A DNA stretch of 64,000 nucleotides from Pectinatus frisingensis (lineage in GTDB: Bacteria; Bacillota; Negativicutes; Selenomonadales; Selenomonadaceae), in assembly GCF_015732285.1 (NCBI RefSeq), contig NZ_WIQU01000042.1, forward strand, positions 1,145 to 65,144. Direction: 5' to 3'. Below are positions 1-7,734 of this stretch, one piece after another (positions within the stretch are counted from its first letter, which is position 1; each line of letters opens with the position of its first letter). The notes below the pieces were generated by a model. The model did no database searches and had not been told where the DNA came from. It saw only the letters and a program-made list of their open reading frames with translations. The position numbers and the translations under genes were made by a program.

Positions 1-619
1 CCGCATAGGCGGCTTAGAAATCTTTTCCGTGTCTGAAAACTTTTCTCAAATGTTATCCGCCGCATAGGCGGCTTAGAAATTTCATATCCTGCAATGTCAG
101 ATCGGATTCGCGTTATCCGCCGCATAGGCGGCTTAGAAATTTTGGCATTTATCCCTGCAAATTGTTCAAAAGTTATCCGCCGCATAGGCGGCTTAGAAAA
201 TCCCGAAAAGGCTATAAAATAAGCGTTGATCGTTATCCGCCGCATAGGCGGCTTAGAAAACTTTTGTTCTTTCGTTATATATAGTATAGTCGTTATCCGC
301 CGCATAGGCGGCTTAGAAATAGCACAAGATACCTTTGTTCTTTGTAGCTTTGTTATCCGCCGCATAGGCGGCTTAGAAAGCTAATTTTTCATATTTTTTA
401 ATTAAGTCATAGTTATCCGCCGCATAGGCGGCTTAGAAAATATTTATTAATCTTGTAATTCAATACTAATTGTTATCCGCCGCATAGGCGGCTTAGAAAA
501 TACAAACATTATTATCAGCTCTCTTCGTTTAGTTATCCGCCGCATAGGCGGCTTAGAAATACGCTTATATTTATCTGCGTCTTCAGGTGATATTATCTGC
601 TGCATAGGTGGTTCAAAAT
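1..619 (+). CRISPR. Type I-F CRISPR array, trailer end
   Basis: Nine identical 28-nt repeats start at 52, 112, 172, 232, 292, 352, 412, 472 and 532. The window opens with the last 20 nt of another repeat (1-20), and a degenerate repeat at 592-619 closes the array. Repeats begin GTTATCCGCC and end GGCGGCTTAGAAA, with a CCGCC/GGCGG stem around CATA; length and the 3' TTAGAAA are characteristic of subtype I-F. There are ten spacers, one of 31 nt (21-51) and nine of 32 nt. Repeat polarity and the decayed last copy place the leader and cas genes to the left, outside the window. The repeat-class call is from family knowledge; the array itself is seen directly. Confidence 0.97.
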
Positions 620-749
620 TTCATGAGTGTGTGGCTCACTTTTTCGTTGACGTTTATAAATATAAAAAAATACGATGTAATGTATTATTATAAGTACATA
701 TAAATTGTAATATACTACAATAGAAAAAATATATGGGAGGTAATATATT

Positions 750-857
750 ATGCTGCCAAATTCCGATAGACGGAGGCCGCATGGGAAGGTAAAAAAAGAA
801 AGTGCATCGGGGATTTTCCCGGTGCACTTTTTAATTAATGTGTCCAATATATTTTGA
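750..857 (+). CDS. Candidate small basic protein, 35 aa
   Basis: A 35-codon frame starts at an ATG seven bases after a GGGAGG ribosome site (735-740). It begins MLPNSDRRRPHGKVKK and is strongly basic in its first half. Upstream lie a TTGACG box (647-652) and an inverted repeat, ATTGTA-N6-TACAAT, around 705-722. Against it being a gene, a good intrinsic hairpin (801-832) lies inside the frame, so the second half may be only the terminator read as codons. I do not recognise the peptide. It could be a real short protein, a leader peptide, or chance. Confidence 0.2.
   Translation: MLPNSDRRRPHGKVKKESASGIFPVHFLINVSNIF
801..832. terminator. Bidirectional intrinsic terminator
   Basis: An 11-bp stem, AGTGCATCGGG (801-811) with CCCGGTGCACT (818-828), has a T-run on the right and an A-run (791-797) on the left. 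It can terminate on either strand. It ends the leftward GntR transcript and may also stop transcripts coming from the CRISPR side. Confidence 0.8.
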
Positions 858-864
858 AGTTGGA

Positions 865-1545
865 TTAAATTTGTAAGTCGTAGTTTTTAAGTAAAAACTC
901 TCTTTGGGCATTTAGATGTATTATCATACCGTTTTTGGCACCGGTAGCATCACCTGCGGCTATAGCTTTAGCTATCTGACGATGCGTGATGACCGTTTCC
1001 TGGCACAGAGAATTATCCGTTATGAAGATATTTTTCTTTATGGAAGCATGGATTATCTGTGTTATTTTATAGATGATTTTATTGCCGCTGGCATTGCCGA
1101 TAGCGGAGTGAAAAAGATTGTCCTCATCATCGTAATTTTTACCCGCTTTGATCAGGCCTTCTACTACTAAACACAGTTCATTGATCTGGCGTATGTTTTT
1201 TAACGTGGCTTTTTGCGCAGCTATTGCAGCTATTGCGGGCTCAAAAATGAGCCGTACTGTAAGCATGTCAAATATAGTGGAAATATCATTGCCCATAAGT
1301 CCAAGGCCAAGCGGATCATTGCTTATCCCCCGCTTTTTGGAAACGAATGTGCCGGCTCCCTGACGAATGGTTAATATGTTTTGGGTAGACAGAGATTTTA
1401 AAGCTTCACGAACGGTACTGTGCCCAACTTTGAATTTTACTGATAATTTATCCACTGTCGGCAGTTTATCACCGGGTTGCATGTTGTTGTTTTTCAAAAG
1501 ATCTAAAATATTATTTATTGTTGTATTGACGAGTGAGGCTCCCAT
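865..1545 (-). CDS. GntR-family (FadR/FCD) transcriptional regulator
   Basis: This 226-aa protein has the layout of the FadR subfamily: an N-terminal winged helix (about residues 8-75, with the family-typical segments DKLPTVDKLS and GHSTVREALKSL) and an all-helical FCD ligand domain (about 85-220). FCD repressors usually bind a small organic acid and release an operator. The gene diverges from the ketodeoxygluconate operon at 1892, so a sugar-acid intermediate is the likely effector (inference from position). The ATG at 1545 is preceded by a GGATGGG site. Family assignment is secure; the ligand is not known. Confidence 0.9.
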   Translation of the reverse strand: MGASLVNTTINNILDLLKNNNMQPGDKLPTVDKLSVKFKVGHSTVREALKSLSTQNILTIRQGAGTFVSKKRGISNDPLGLGLMGNDISTIFDMLTVRLIFEPAIAAIAAQKATLKNIRQINELCLVVEGLIKAGKNYDDEDNLFHSAIGNASGNKIIYKITQIIHASIKKNIFITDNSLCQETVITHRQIAKAIAAGDATGAKNGMIIHLNAQREFLLKNYDLQI

Positions 1546-1891
1546 AAAATCCCATCCTGTACTAATGATTTATCAGAATAATTAAATTGTTTTAATGAAA
1601 ATCTTTGGCTGTAAATGCAATAAAATATCACTTCGATGAAAAAAATAACTATTCATCATATGTATAGATTAATCACAACAAAATTATACTCAAATATAAT
1701 AGCATAAAATGAACCCTTCTACAAGTAAAGAAGATATATAGATATTCATTGTGATCTGTTTGATAAAGAGTTTTATATAAATCTCAGCAGTTGTAATTGG
1801 TTATTATTGACTTTTATATTTATAGGATGTATTATAATATTCATCTGATGATTATGATACATAAATAACTTTTTACTGGGGGTGATATTTA
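1546..1891 (+). promoter_or_regulatory. Divergent control region with kdg operon promoter
   Basis: This 346-bp AT-rich gap separates the GntR gene from the operon it probably controls. On the + strand a good promoter is visible: TTGACT (1807-1812), 17 bp, TATTAT (1830-1835). A short palindromic stretch with CATCTGATG lies just downstream and could be part of the repressor operator. No reading frame of note is present. The promoter match is direct observation; the operator role is a guess. Confidence 0.55.
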
Positions 1892-2851
1892 ATGTCTGAG
1901 GGATTGATTTTGGCCGGTGAACCTATGGGGCTTCTCATAGCACAAAATGAAGGCCCATTGGACAGTGTGTCCGGGTATTCGTTGGCTGTAGCCGGAGCGG
2001 AGTTTAATGTAGCAGTGGGAACAGCGCGTCTGCATCATCGAGTGACATATATGACAAAATTGGGAAAAGATCCTTTCGGTAAACGTGTAATAAGAGTGTT
2101 GAACGAAAATGGAATCGGTAATGAATTTGTAAGTTTTTCTGATGAACACAAAACAGGTTTTATGCTCAAGGCTAAAGTCAATAGAGGAGATCCTGACATT
2201 TTTTATTTTCGTACCGGTTCGGCAGCATCTACGATTTCGCCAGTCGATGTGGGAAAAATTGATATGAGGAATTATTCTTATATTCATCTGACAGGAATCC
2301 TGCCGGCTTTATCAGATGAAACTCGGGCGGCTGTTTATCTGCTGTTTGACAAAGCCCGTGCTGCCGGATTGACGATAAGTTTTGATCCAAATCTGCGACC
2401 GCAGTTATGGCCTTCTTTGGAAATAATGCGGCAAACCATCAATGATATGGCCTCTCGCGCCGATATTGTTTTGCCGGGAATTGCAGAAGGAAAAATATTA
2501 GTGGGCAGTGATGATCCAAAGAAAATAAATGGTTTTTATCGTCAAAATGGTGCTAGTATTGTCGTTACAAAATGCGGTTCCAATGGGGCATTTGTAACGG
2601 ATGGCAACGAGAATTATAAAGTTGAAGGGTATAAAGTCAGGCAGGTAATCGATACTGTAGGTGCCGGTGATGGATTTGCCGTGGGAATAATTACCGGGTT
2701 AATGGAAAAGTTACCGTTGTATGAAGCTGTTAAGCGCGGTAATGCTATAGGTGCCATTCAGGTCATGAGTCGTGGAGACAATGAAGGTTTACCCACGCCG
2801 GAAAAATTGGCAAATTTTATGAAGCAGGATAACTGCATTGGGAGAAAATAA
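1892..2851 (+). CDS. kdgK: 2-keto-3-deoxygluconate kinase (PfkB family)
   Basis: A 319-aa ribokinase/PfkB sugar kinase that would phosphorylate 2-keto-3-deoxygluconate to KDPG. The C-terminal PfkB signature DTVGAGDGFAVG starts at residue 254, with the catalytic base Asp260 in GAGD. The N-terminal substrate region has the usual GAEFNVAVG. The ATG follows a GGGGGTGA site. The stop lies one base before the start of the KDPG aldolase gene, so the two are one transcript and consecutive steps: the kinase makes the substrate the next enzyme cleaves. Specificity for ketodeoxygluconate rests on this neighbour and on overall similarity; other sugar kinases of the family cannot be excluded by motif alone. 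Confidence 0.85.
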   Translation: MSEGLILAGEPMGLLIAQNEGPLDSVSGYSLAVAGAEFNVAVGTARLHHRVTYMTKLGKDPFGKRVIRVLNENGIGNEFVSFSDEHKTGFMLKAKVNRGDPDIFYFRTGSAASTISPVDVGKIDMRNYSYIHLTGILPALSDETRAAVYLLFDKARAAGLTISFDPNLRPQLWPSLEIMRQTINDMASRADIVLPGIAEGKILVGSDDPKKINGFYRQNGASIVVTKCGSNGAFVTDGNENYKVEGYKVRQVIDTVGAGDGFAVGIITGLMEKLPLYEAVKRGNAIGAIQVMSRGDNEGLPTPEKLANFMKQDNCIGRK

Positions 2852-2852
2852 A

Positions 2853-3824
2853 ATGATTAGTAAAAATATGCAGAATATTTTTAATATTGGTCTGGTACCG
2901 CTTATATCACTTGATGATGCCGATGATGCAGTAGCACTGGCACAAACATTGGTAAAAGGAGGCATTCCTGTTGCCGAAGTAACTTTTCGCACGGCTGCGG
3001 GACTTGCTTCCATAGAAAAAATGGTGACTAAGGTACCGGAGATTATTGTTGGTGCCGGTACTGTCCACGATGTAGAGCATGCCCGGCAGGCTGTGGCTGC
3101 CGGTGCAAAATTTATTGTTACACCAGGATTTAATGCTGCGGTAGTAAAATGGTGTATTGATAATAATGTTGATGTGATACCGGGAACGGTATCACCTGCT
3201 GATGTGGAAGCCGCGATGGCAATGGGGCTGGATGTATGTAAATTTTTCCCGGCAGAAGCATATGGCGGAGTGAGAACATTGAGAGCCTTTTCCGGACCGT
3301 TTGGTAAAATGAAGTTTATGCCGACAGGCGGCGTAAATGAGGAAAATATGCTGGAGTATTTTTCCTTGGGTAACGTCGCTGCAGTGGGTGGCAGTTTTAT
3401 GGTGCCTGCTGTGGCAGTTAAGGCTAAAGCTTGGAAAAAGATAGAACAGCTTTGCCGGCATATAATCGGAAAGATGTTTGGGTTTGAACTGGCACATGTA
3501 GGTATAAATTGCACAGATGCAGCGCAGGCCGATTCGATAGCAGGCAGATTATCGGAGATTTTTCTGCAGGAAAAAGCAGAATACAGCGGAGCCTACTTTG
3601 CGGGAAATATAGCTGAAGTACTCAAAGCTCCTTTCTTGGGAGAAAAGGGCCATTTGTGTATAGATACCAATGATATGGTGCGGGCAGTTGCCTATTTTAC
3701 CCGTAAGGGTATAAAATTTAATAATGATACATGGATAAAAGATGAGCAGGGCAGGCCGCAGGTAGTTTATCTTGCAGAAGAAATCGGCGGTTTTTGTGTT
3801 CATTTGCGGCAAAAATCGAAATAA
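2853..3824 (+). CDS. eda: KDPG aldolase fused to a VOC-like domain
   Basis: Residues 1-205 are a class I KDPG/KHG aldolase, which splits 2-keto-3-deoxy-6-phosphogluconate into pyruvate and glyceraldehyde 3-phosphate. Glu42 (in PVAEVTFRT) and Lys130 (in LDVCKFFPAEA) match the catalytic Glu and Schiff-base Lys of the family. Stand-alone aldolases are about 205-215 aa; this one has about 110 extra residues (215-323) that start FGFELAHVGINC and read like a glyoxalase/VOC beta-alpha-beta unit. ATG 2853 is chosen because GGGAGA lies seven bases upstream; a TTG at 2838 would overlap kdgK. The role of the extra domain is unknown. Confidence 0.85.
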   Translation: MISKNMQNIFNIGLVPLISLDDADDAVALAQTLVKGGIPVAEVTFRTAAGLASIEKMVTKVPEIIVGAGTVHDVEHARQAVAAGAKFIVTPGFNAAVVKWCIDNNVDVIPGTVSPADVEAAMAMGLDVCKFFPAEAYGGVRTLRAFSGPFGKMKFMPTGGVNEENMLEYFSLGNVAAVGGSFMVPAVAVKAKAWKKIEQLCRHIIGKMFGFELAHVGINCTDAAQADSIAGRLSEIFLQEKAEYSGAYFAGNIAEVLKAPFLGEKGHLCIDTNDMVRAVAYFTRKGIKFNNDTWIKDEQGRPQVVYLAEEIGGFCVHLRQKSK

Positions 3825-3872
3825 AGGTCAAATAAATTGAAAATATTAAATCTTTGAAGATGTGGAGATGGT

Positions 3873-4823
3873 ATGGTGAAAATCATTATAACTGACTGTG
3901 ATCATAAAAACATTGATATGGAAACAAGTATATTCAAAAAGGCAGATATTCCTTTTGAATTAAGACAATGCCATACAGAAAAAGCGGTTATAAATGAATG
4001 TAAGAATGCGCAGGCACTTATTGTGCAATATGCCCCCATAACGAAAAAAGTAATGGAGAATCTGACTGAATTAAAAGTGATTGTGCGATACGGTGTAGGT
4101 GTTGATACTATTGATATAACAGCGGCGACAAAATATAAAATACAAGTCTGCAATGTACCCGATTATGGGATAAATGAAGTAGCAAATCATGCGATTGCCT
4201 TAATGATGGCATTCACACGTAAAATTGTGCTGATGAACACTTTTACCAAAAAACAAAAATGGGATTATACGCGCAGTATACCGGTGCATAGAGCTAGCAG
4301 TCAAACGGTTGGAGTTGTGGGATTGGGCCGTATCGGTAAAAATTTTGCGGAGAAAGCGCATGCTTTGGGATACAATATTATTGGTTTTGATCCTTATTAT
4401 AAAGAAAGAGCGAAAACTGAATTTATTAAAGTAGTACCATTGGAAGAACTTATCAGGCAGGCTGATGTTATTTCTCTGCATATTCCTGCCGACGGTAATA
4501 AAAATTTGTTTGATAAGACTGCTTTTAAAAAAATGAAAAAGTCAGCTGTTTTGCTTAATGTTGCCCGCGGCGGCATTATTAATGAGGACGATCTTTATGA
4601 AGCATTAAAAAATGGAGAAATCGGCGGAGCAGGAGTTGACTGTGTATCGGATGAACCAATGAATCCCGGCAGCAGGCTTTTTGAATTGGATAATTATATA
4701 GCTACACCGCATATGGCATGGTATTCGGAAGAAGCAGCGCAAGAACTTAAACGCAAGGCAGCTGAGGAAGCCGTAAGATTTTTAAATGGTGAAAAAGTTC
4801 ATTATCCGGTAAATAAACTTTGA
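3873..4823 (+). CDS. D-2-hydroxyacid dehydrogenase (PGDH-like, NAD-dependent)
   Basis: A 316-aa enzyme of the D-isomer-specific 2-hydroxyacid dehydrogenase family. It shows the Rossmann motif VGLGRIGKNF, the substrate Arg in LLNVARGGII, the acidic partner in VDCVSDEP and the catalytic His in ATPHMAWYS. It lacks the regulatory ACT domain of long serine-pathway dehydrogenases. It is third in the ketodeoxygluconate operon, 48 bp after the aldolase gene, so it may reduce a keto-acid of that pathway rather than make serine (inference). GGAG precedes the ATG. The exact substrate cannot be read from sequence. Confidence 0.85.
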   Translation: MVKIIITDCDHKNIDMETSIFKKADIPFELRQCHTEKAVINECKNAQALIVQYAPITKKVMENLTELKVIVRYGVGVDTIDITAATKYKIQVCNVPDYGINEVANHAIALMMAFTRKIVLMNTFTKKQKWDYTRSIPVHRASSQTVGVVGLGRIGKNFAEKAHALGYNIIGFDPYYKERAKTEFIKVVPLEELIRQADVISLHIPADGNKNLFDKTAFKKMKKSAVLLNVARGGIINEDDLYEALKNGEIGGAGVDCVSDEPMNPGSRLFELDNYIATPHMAWYSEEAAQELKRKAAEEAVRFLNGEKVHYPVNKL

Positions 4824-4850
4824 TTTTAAATAGATAATAATCTATCATAA

Positions 4851-4891
4851 AAATACCTGTTCGGCTTATTTTAGCCGGATGGGTATTTTTT
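4851..4891 (+). terminator. Intrinsic terminator of the kdg operon
   Basis: Nested stems AAATACC/GGTATTT (4851-4857 with 4882-4888) and TCGGCT/AGCCGG are followed by a T-run. It lies 27 bp after the dehydrogenase stop. Confidence 0.85.
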
Positions 4892-5174
4892 GTGGTGCCC
4901 GGTATGGTGGTTCTTAAGGTGAAAGTATCAGAAACGGTTTGGCAGTTCAGATGATTTTTGGTGACTTACAAATTAAATGATGCAAAATCGGAAGACAAAT
5001 AAATGGATATCGAGTATTATTAAAATAATAAGTAAATTTTATAATATTTCTTTACAGTATAAGGGAAAAAGGGTAGATTTATGAAATATGCAAAAACAGA
5101 TATTCATTGTATATTCATCTTTGTCGATAAAATAACGGTATCTGGTGGGGGGCAAGGTATAAGGAGAAAAATAG
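4892..5174. other. Intergenic stretch without recognised gene
   Basis: AT-rich DNA upstream of the alkylation-repair gene. A 34-codon frame starting at the ATG near 5081 behind GGGTAG is possible but has no recognisable features. The only clear signal is the AAGGAG ribosome site just before 5175. Confidence 0.4.
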
Positions 5175-5870
5175 ATGCAAAATGAGATTAGAAAACAAAT
5201 TGAAATGCTGGTAGAAGAAAGCTACCGCATTTTTTCCTCAGGACTGCTTCCGAATATAAAACACATTTTGGGAGTTCGTCTTCCATTGCTTCGAAAAATG
5301 GCAAAGCAGATTTCAAAGTCGGATTGGCGTAGATATTTGCAAATAGCGCAGGACACTTCATTTGAAGAAATCATGCTGCAGGGGATGGTTATTGGTTGTA
5401 TAAAGTGCCCATCAGAAGAACGATTTTTATATATACAGACTTTTGTCCCTAAAATTGACAACTGGTCGGTATGTGACAGTTTTTGCAGGGGGCTTAAATT
5501 TACAAAAGAATGCCCGGGGCAGATGTGGAAATTTTTGCAGCCGTATTTAAAGTCAGATAAAGAATTTCATATTCGGTTTGCAGTTGTTATATTGATTTTT
5601 TATTATATTGATAAAGCTCATATCGTAGAGGTCATTAATCGACTGGATAAAGTGCAGCATGACGGGTATTACGTGAAAATGGCAGTCGCATGGGCGGTTT
5701 CGGTTTGTTATGTTCAGTTTCCAGTAATTACTATGCAGTATCTGCACAGTAATCATTTGGATGATTTTACTTATAATAAAGCATTGCAGAAAATCACAGA
5801 ATCTTTAAAAGTGGATAAGAAAATAAAAAAACAAATCAGAACTATGAAACGGAGTCCGGTGGGAAAATGA
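5175..5870 (+). CDS. AlkD-like DNA alkylation repair glycosylase
   Basis: A 231-aa all-helical protein of the AlkD (HEAT-like repeat) family, which excises positively charged alkylated bases such as 3-methyladenine and 7-methylguanine. In Bacillus cereus AlkD the active site is Trp109, Asp113 and Trp187; here KIDNWSVCD gives Trp97 and Asp101 with the same four-residue spacing, and MAVAWAVS supplies Trp173. Length fits the family. The ATG follows AAGGAG. It stands alone in this strand, with a tiny overlapping frame after it. The family call is good; exact lesion range is unknown. Confidence 0.85.
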   Translation: MQNEIRKQIEMLVEESYRIFSSGLLPNIKHILGVRLPLLRKMAKQISKSDWRRYLQIAQDTSFEEIMLQGMVIGCIKCPSEERFLYIQTFVPKIDNWSVCDSFCRGLKFTKECPGQMWKFLQPYLKSDKEFHIRFAVVILIFYYIDKAHIVEVINRLDKVQHDGYYVKMAVAWAVSVCYVQFPVITMQYLHSNHLDDFTYNKALQKITESLKVDKKIKKQIRTMKRSPVGK

Positions 5871-5938
5871 AAAAAGGAAAATCATATTGGAAAAAAGCTT
5901 CTGTTAAGCAACCCGGCTATAGTGAAGATAATTTTTAA
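5867..5938 (+). CDS. Possible 23-aa coupled small ORF
   Basis: The stop of the AlkD-like gene overlaps an ATG (ATGA), opening a 23-codon lysine-rich frame that begins MKKGKSYWKKASVKQ. Coupled start codons are common in operons, but no ribosome site of its own and no recognisable family support it. It could simply be chance. It is listed because it is too short for ordinary gene calling. Confidence 0.2.
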   Translation: MKKGKSYWKKASVKQPGYSEDNF

Positions 5939-6002
5939 ATTTAACCGGATTACCGGTTGGTCCCGGTGTGCCACAGTGCTTATGGTAAATAATAATAAAA
6001 TA

Positions 6003-6045
6003 TTAACTTTACGCTAACAAAATTTCTCCGCTAACATGTTATATT
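6003..6045 (+). promoter_or_regulatory. Candidate Pho-type promoter
   Basis: Three related hexamers, TTAACT (6003), CTAACA (6013) and CTAACA (6031), precede a TATATT -10 box (6040-6045). No good -35 box is present, as at activator-dependent promoters. Pho boxes in Firmicutes are repeats of TTAACA-like hexamers, and the next gene is a secreted phosphatase, so phosphate control is plausible. Spacing (10 and 18 bp) is irregular, so this is only a candidate. Confidence 0.35.
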
Positions 6046-6097
6046 GAAAGTGCTGGTTTGGATAATAATGTATTGGAGAGAGGAAGATGCTTTGCTG

Positions 6098-7651
6098 ATG
6101 AGGATATTCAGAAAAGAAAAAAAGATGGCGGCGATTTACGCGGCGGCAGTACTGTGTGTGGCTTCTACCGGGTGGGCAGCCACAAGTCATTGGAATGATG
6201 CCTCGGCAATTCCGCAGCAGGTGACACAGACACCTGTAAACAAAGATACTAACTGGCAGCAATGGAAAGAAAATTGGAAAACAATTGGAAATAATTATGA
6301 ACAAGTATCATTAGCACCAGGCGGGGACAGTTCTCAACTGAATTTTGGCTGGTATTCCCGGGAACAGGCTGGTAGGGCAGAAGTGCGCATTGCCAGACAA
6401 CAGGATATGAAACAGGCAAAACTTTTTTCGGGAAACAGTGCAGCGGGGACAGTTATTAATGGAGTCACCTATTATTCCAATAAAGTGAAAGTGGAAGGGC
6501 TTACACCAGAAACAACTTATTGGTATCAGGTAAATCTTAATGGCAAATGGCAGAAGGCACAGCAATTTCACACGGGAAATCCGGATGATTTTGCCTTTAT
6601 GTACGTGGGAGATCCGCAGATTGGCGCTTCTATCGGGCAGGTATCAGCGGAAGGAGCAAAGCAGGATGGCGAACTTGCAACCTGTAATGATGCTTATAAT
6701 TGGAATAAAACTTTAAATGAGGCGCTTTCTCAGCACCCGGAAATCAATTTTCTGGTATCACCGGGAGATCAAATCAATGAGCCGGCATCAGATCAGTCGG
6801 CAGATAAAATTGAGCTGCAGGAACAACAGTACGCAGGATACCTTTCAGCTGCTGCATTGAGAAGTCTGCCAGAGGCGACCAGCATAGGCAATCATGACAG
6901 CATGACTGCTGGATATCAAAATCACTTTAATGTGCCGAATCCGTTTGTTGAGGAAAACAGCCCCACTAAAGCAGGTCACGGCTATTATTATACCTATGGC
7001 AAAGCATTGTTTATCGTTGTCAACGCAAATAATTATAATGCGGCCGACCATAAGGCACTTATAGAAAAAGCGGTGAAAGCTTATCCAGAAGCTAAATGGC
7101 GGGTCGTTGTCATGCACCAGGATATATATGGCAGCGGGCTGGATCACTCCGATTCCGACGGTATTTTGCTTCGTACCCAGTTGACACCGATTTATGATGC
7201 TAATCATATTGATGTGGTACTGCAGGGACATGACCATACTTATGCCCGTACCTATCAACTAAGCAGTGACGGCGGGAAACATGCAGATTTTGCCGATTAT
7301 AAATCCAACGGACAAAGTGGTCAGCAGCACAATGTGCTTGATGCAGCACTGAAGGATAAAGATACCAAAAATTATTATGCCTCGCAGAATTTATGCTATA
7401 CCATCGCGGATATGAATCAAGGGACACTAGTTAATCCTAAAGGTGTATTTTATATGTCGGCCAATTCGGCAACGGGTTCTAAGTACTATGAACTCATTCC
7501 TCAGCAGCAGGACTATATAGCTGCCCGCAGCCAGACATGGCGGCCAACTTATTCAGTTGTCCATATTACGGCAGATACATTTTCGATGGATACCTATGAC
7601 GCAATGAGCGGAACACCAATCGATAATACCTATCGCATTATTAAGCAATAA
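6098..7651 (+). CDS. Secreted purple-acid-phosphatase-like metallophosphoesterase
   Basis: A 517-aa exported protein. The start at 6098 gives a clear signal peptide (MRIFRKEKK, then a hydrophobic stretch ending in GWAA). A fibronectin-like N-terminal domain (about residues 45-160) is followed by a calcineurin-type catalytic domain with the metal-binding blocks GDPQIG, SPGDQIN, IGNHDS, VVMHQD and LQGHDHTYAR in family order. Such enzymes use a two-metal centre to hydrolyse phosphate esters outside the cytoplasm, here probably in the periplasm. An in-frame ATG at 6044 exists but lies before the signal peptide. The upstream Pho-like promoter fits phosphate scavenging. Confidence 0.9.
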   Translation: MRIFRKEKKMAAIYAAAVLCVASTGWAATSHWNDASAIPQQVTQTPVNKDTNWQQWKENWKTIGNNYEQVSLAPGGDSSQLNFGWYSREQAGRAEVRIARQQDMKQAKLFSGNSAAGTVINGVTYYSNKVKVEGLTPETTYWYQVNLNGKWQKAQQFHTGNPDDFAFMYVGDPQIGASIGQVSAEGAKQDGELATCNDAYNWNKTLNEALSQHPEINFLVSPGDQINEPASDQSADKIELQEQQYAGYLSAAALRSLPEATSIGNHDSMTAGYQNHFNVPNPFVEENSPTKAGHGYYYTYGKALFIVVNANNYNAADHKALIEKAVKAYPEAKWRVVVMHQDIYGSGLDHSDSDGILLRTQLTPIYDANHIDVVLQGHDHTYARTYQLSSDGGKHADFADYKSNGQSGQQHNVLDAALKDKDTKNYYASQNLCYTIADMNQGTLVNPKGVFYMSANSATGSKYYELIPQQQDYIAARSQTWRPTYSVVHITADTFSMDTYDAMSGTPIDNTYRIIKQ

Positions 7652-7673
7652 TAAGTAATTGTTTGTCAGTATA

Positions 7674-7708
7674 AAAGACTGTTGTATTTTGTGCAGCAGC
7701 CTTTTTTA
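7674..7708 (+). terminator. Intrinsic terminator after the phosphatase
   Basis: Imperfect stem AAAGACTGTTG with CAGCAGCCTTT, loop TATTTTGTG, then a T-run. It lies 22 bp after the stop. The stem resembles the outer stem of the repeat element described at 21710. Confidence 0.7.
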
Positions 7709-7734
7709 TTGGGAAGAGGGAGCAGAAGAAAAAT

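Noticed and set aside
593-847. Leftward 84-codon frame over the CRISPR trailer
   Set aside because: It is a low-complexity AT-rich frame that begins in the degenerate repeat side and covers a terminator; no ribosome site or family features.
5941-5957. AACCGG/CCGGTT hairpin as terminator of the AlkD-like gene
   Set aside because: Stem is short and not followed by a T-run.
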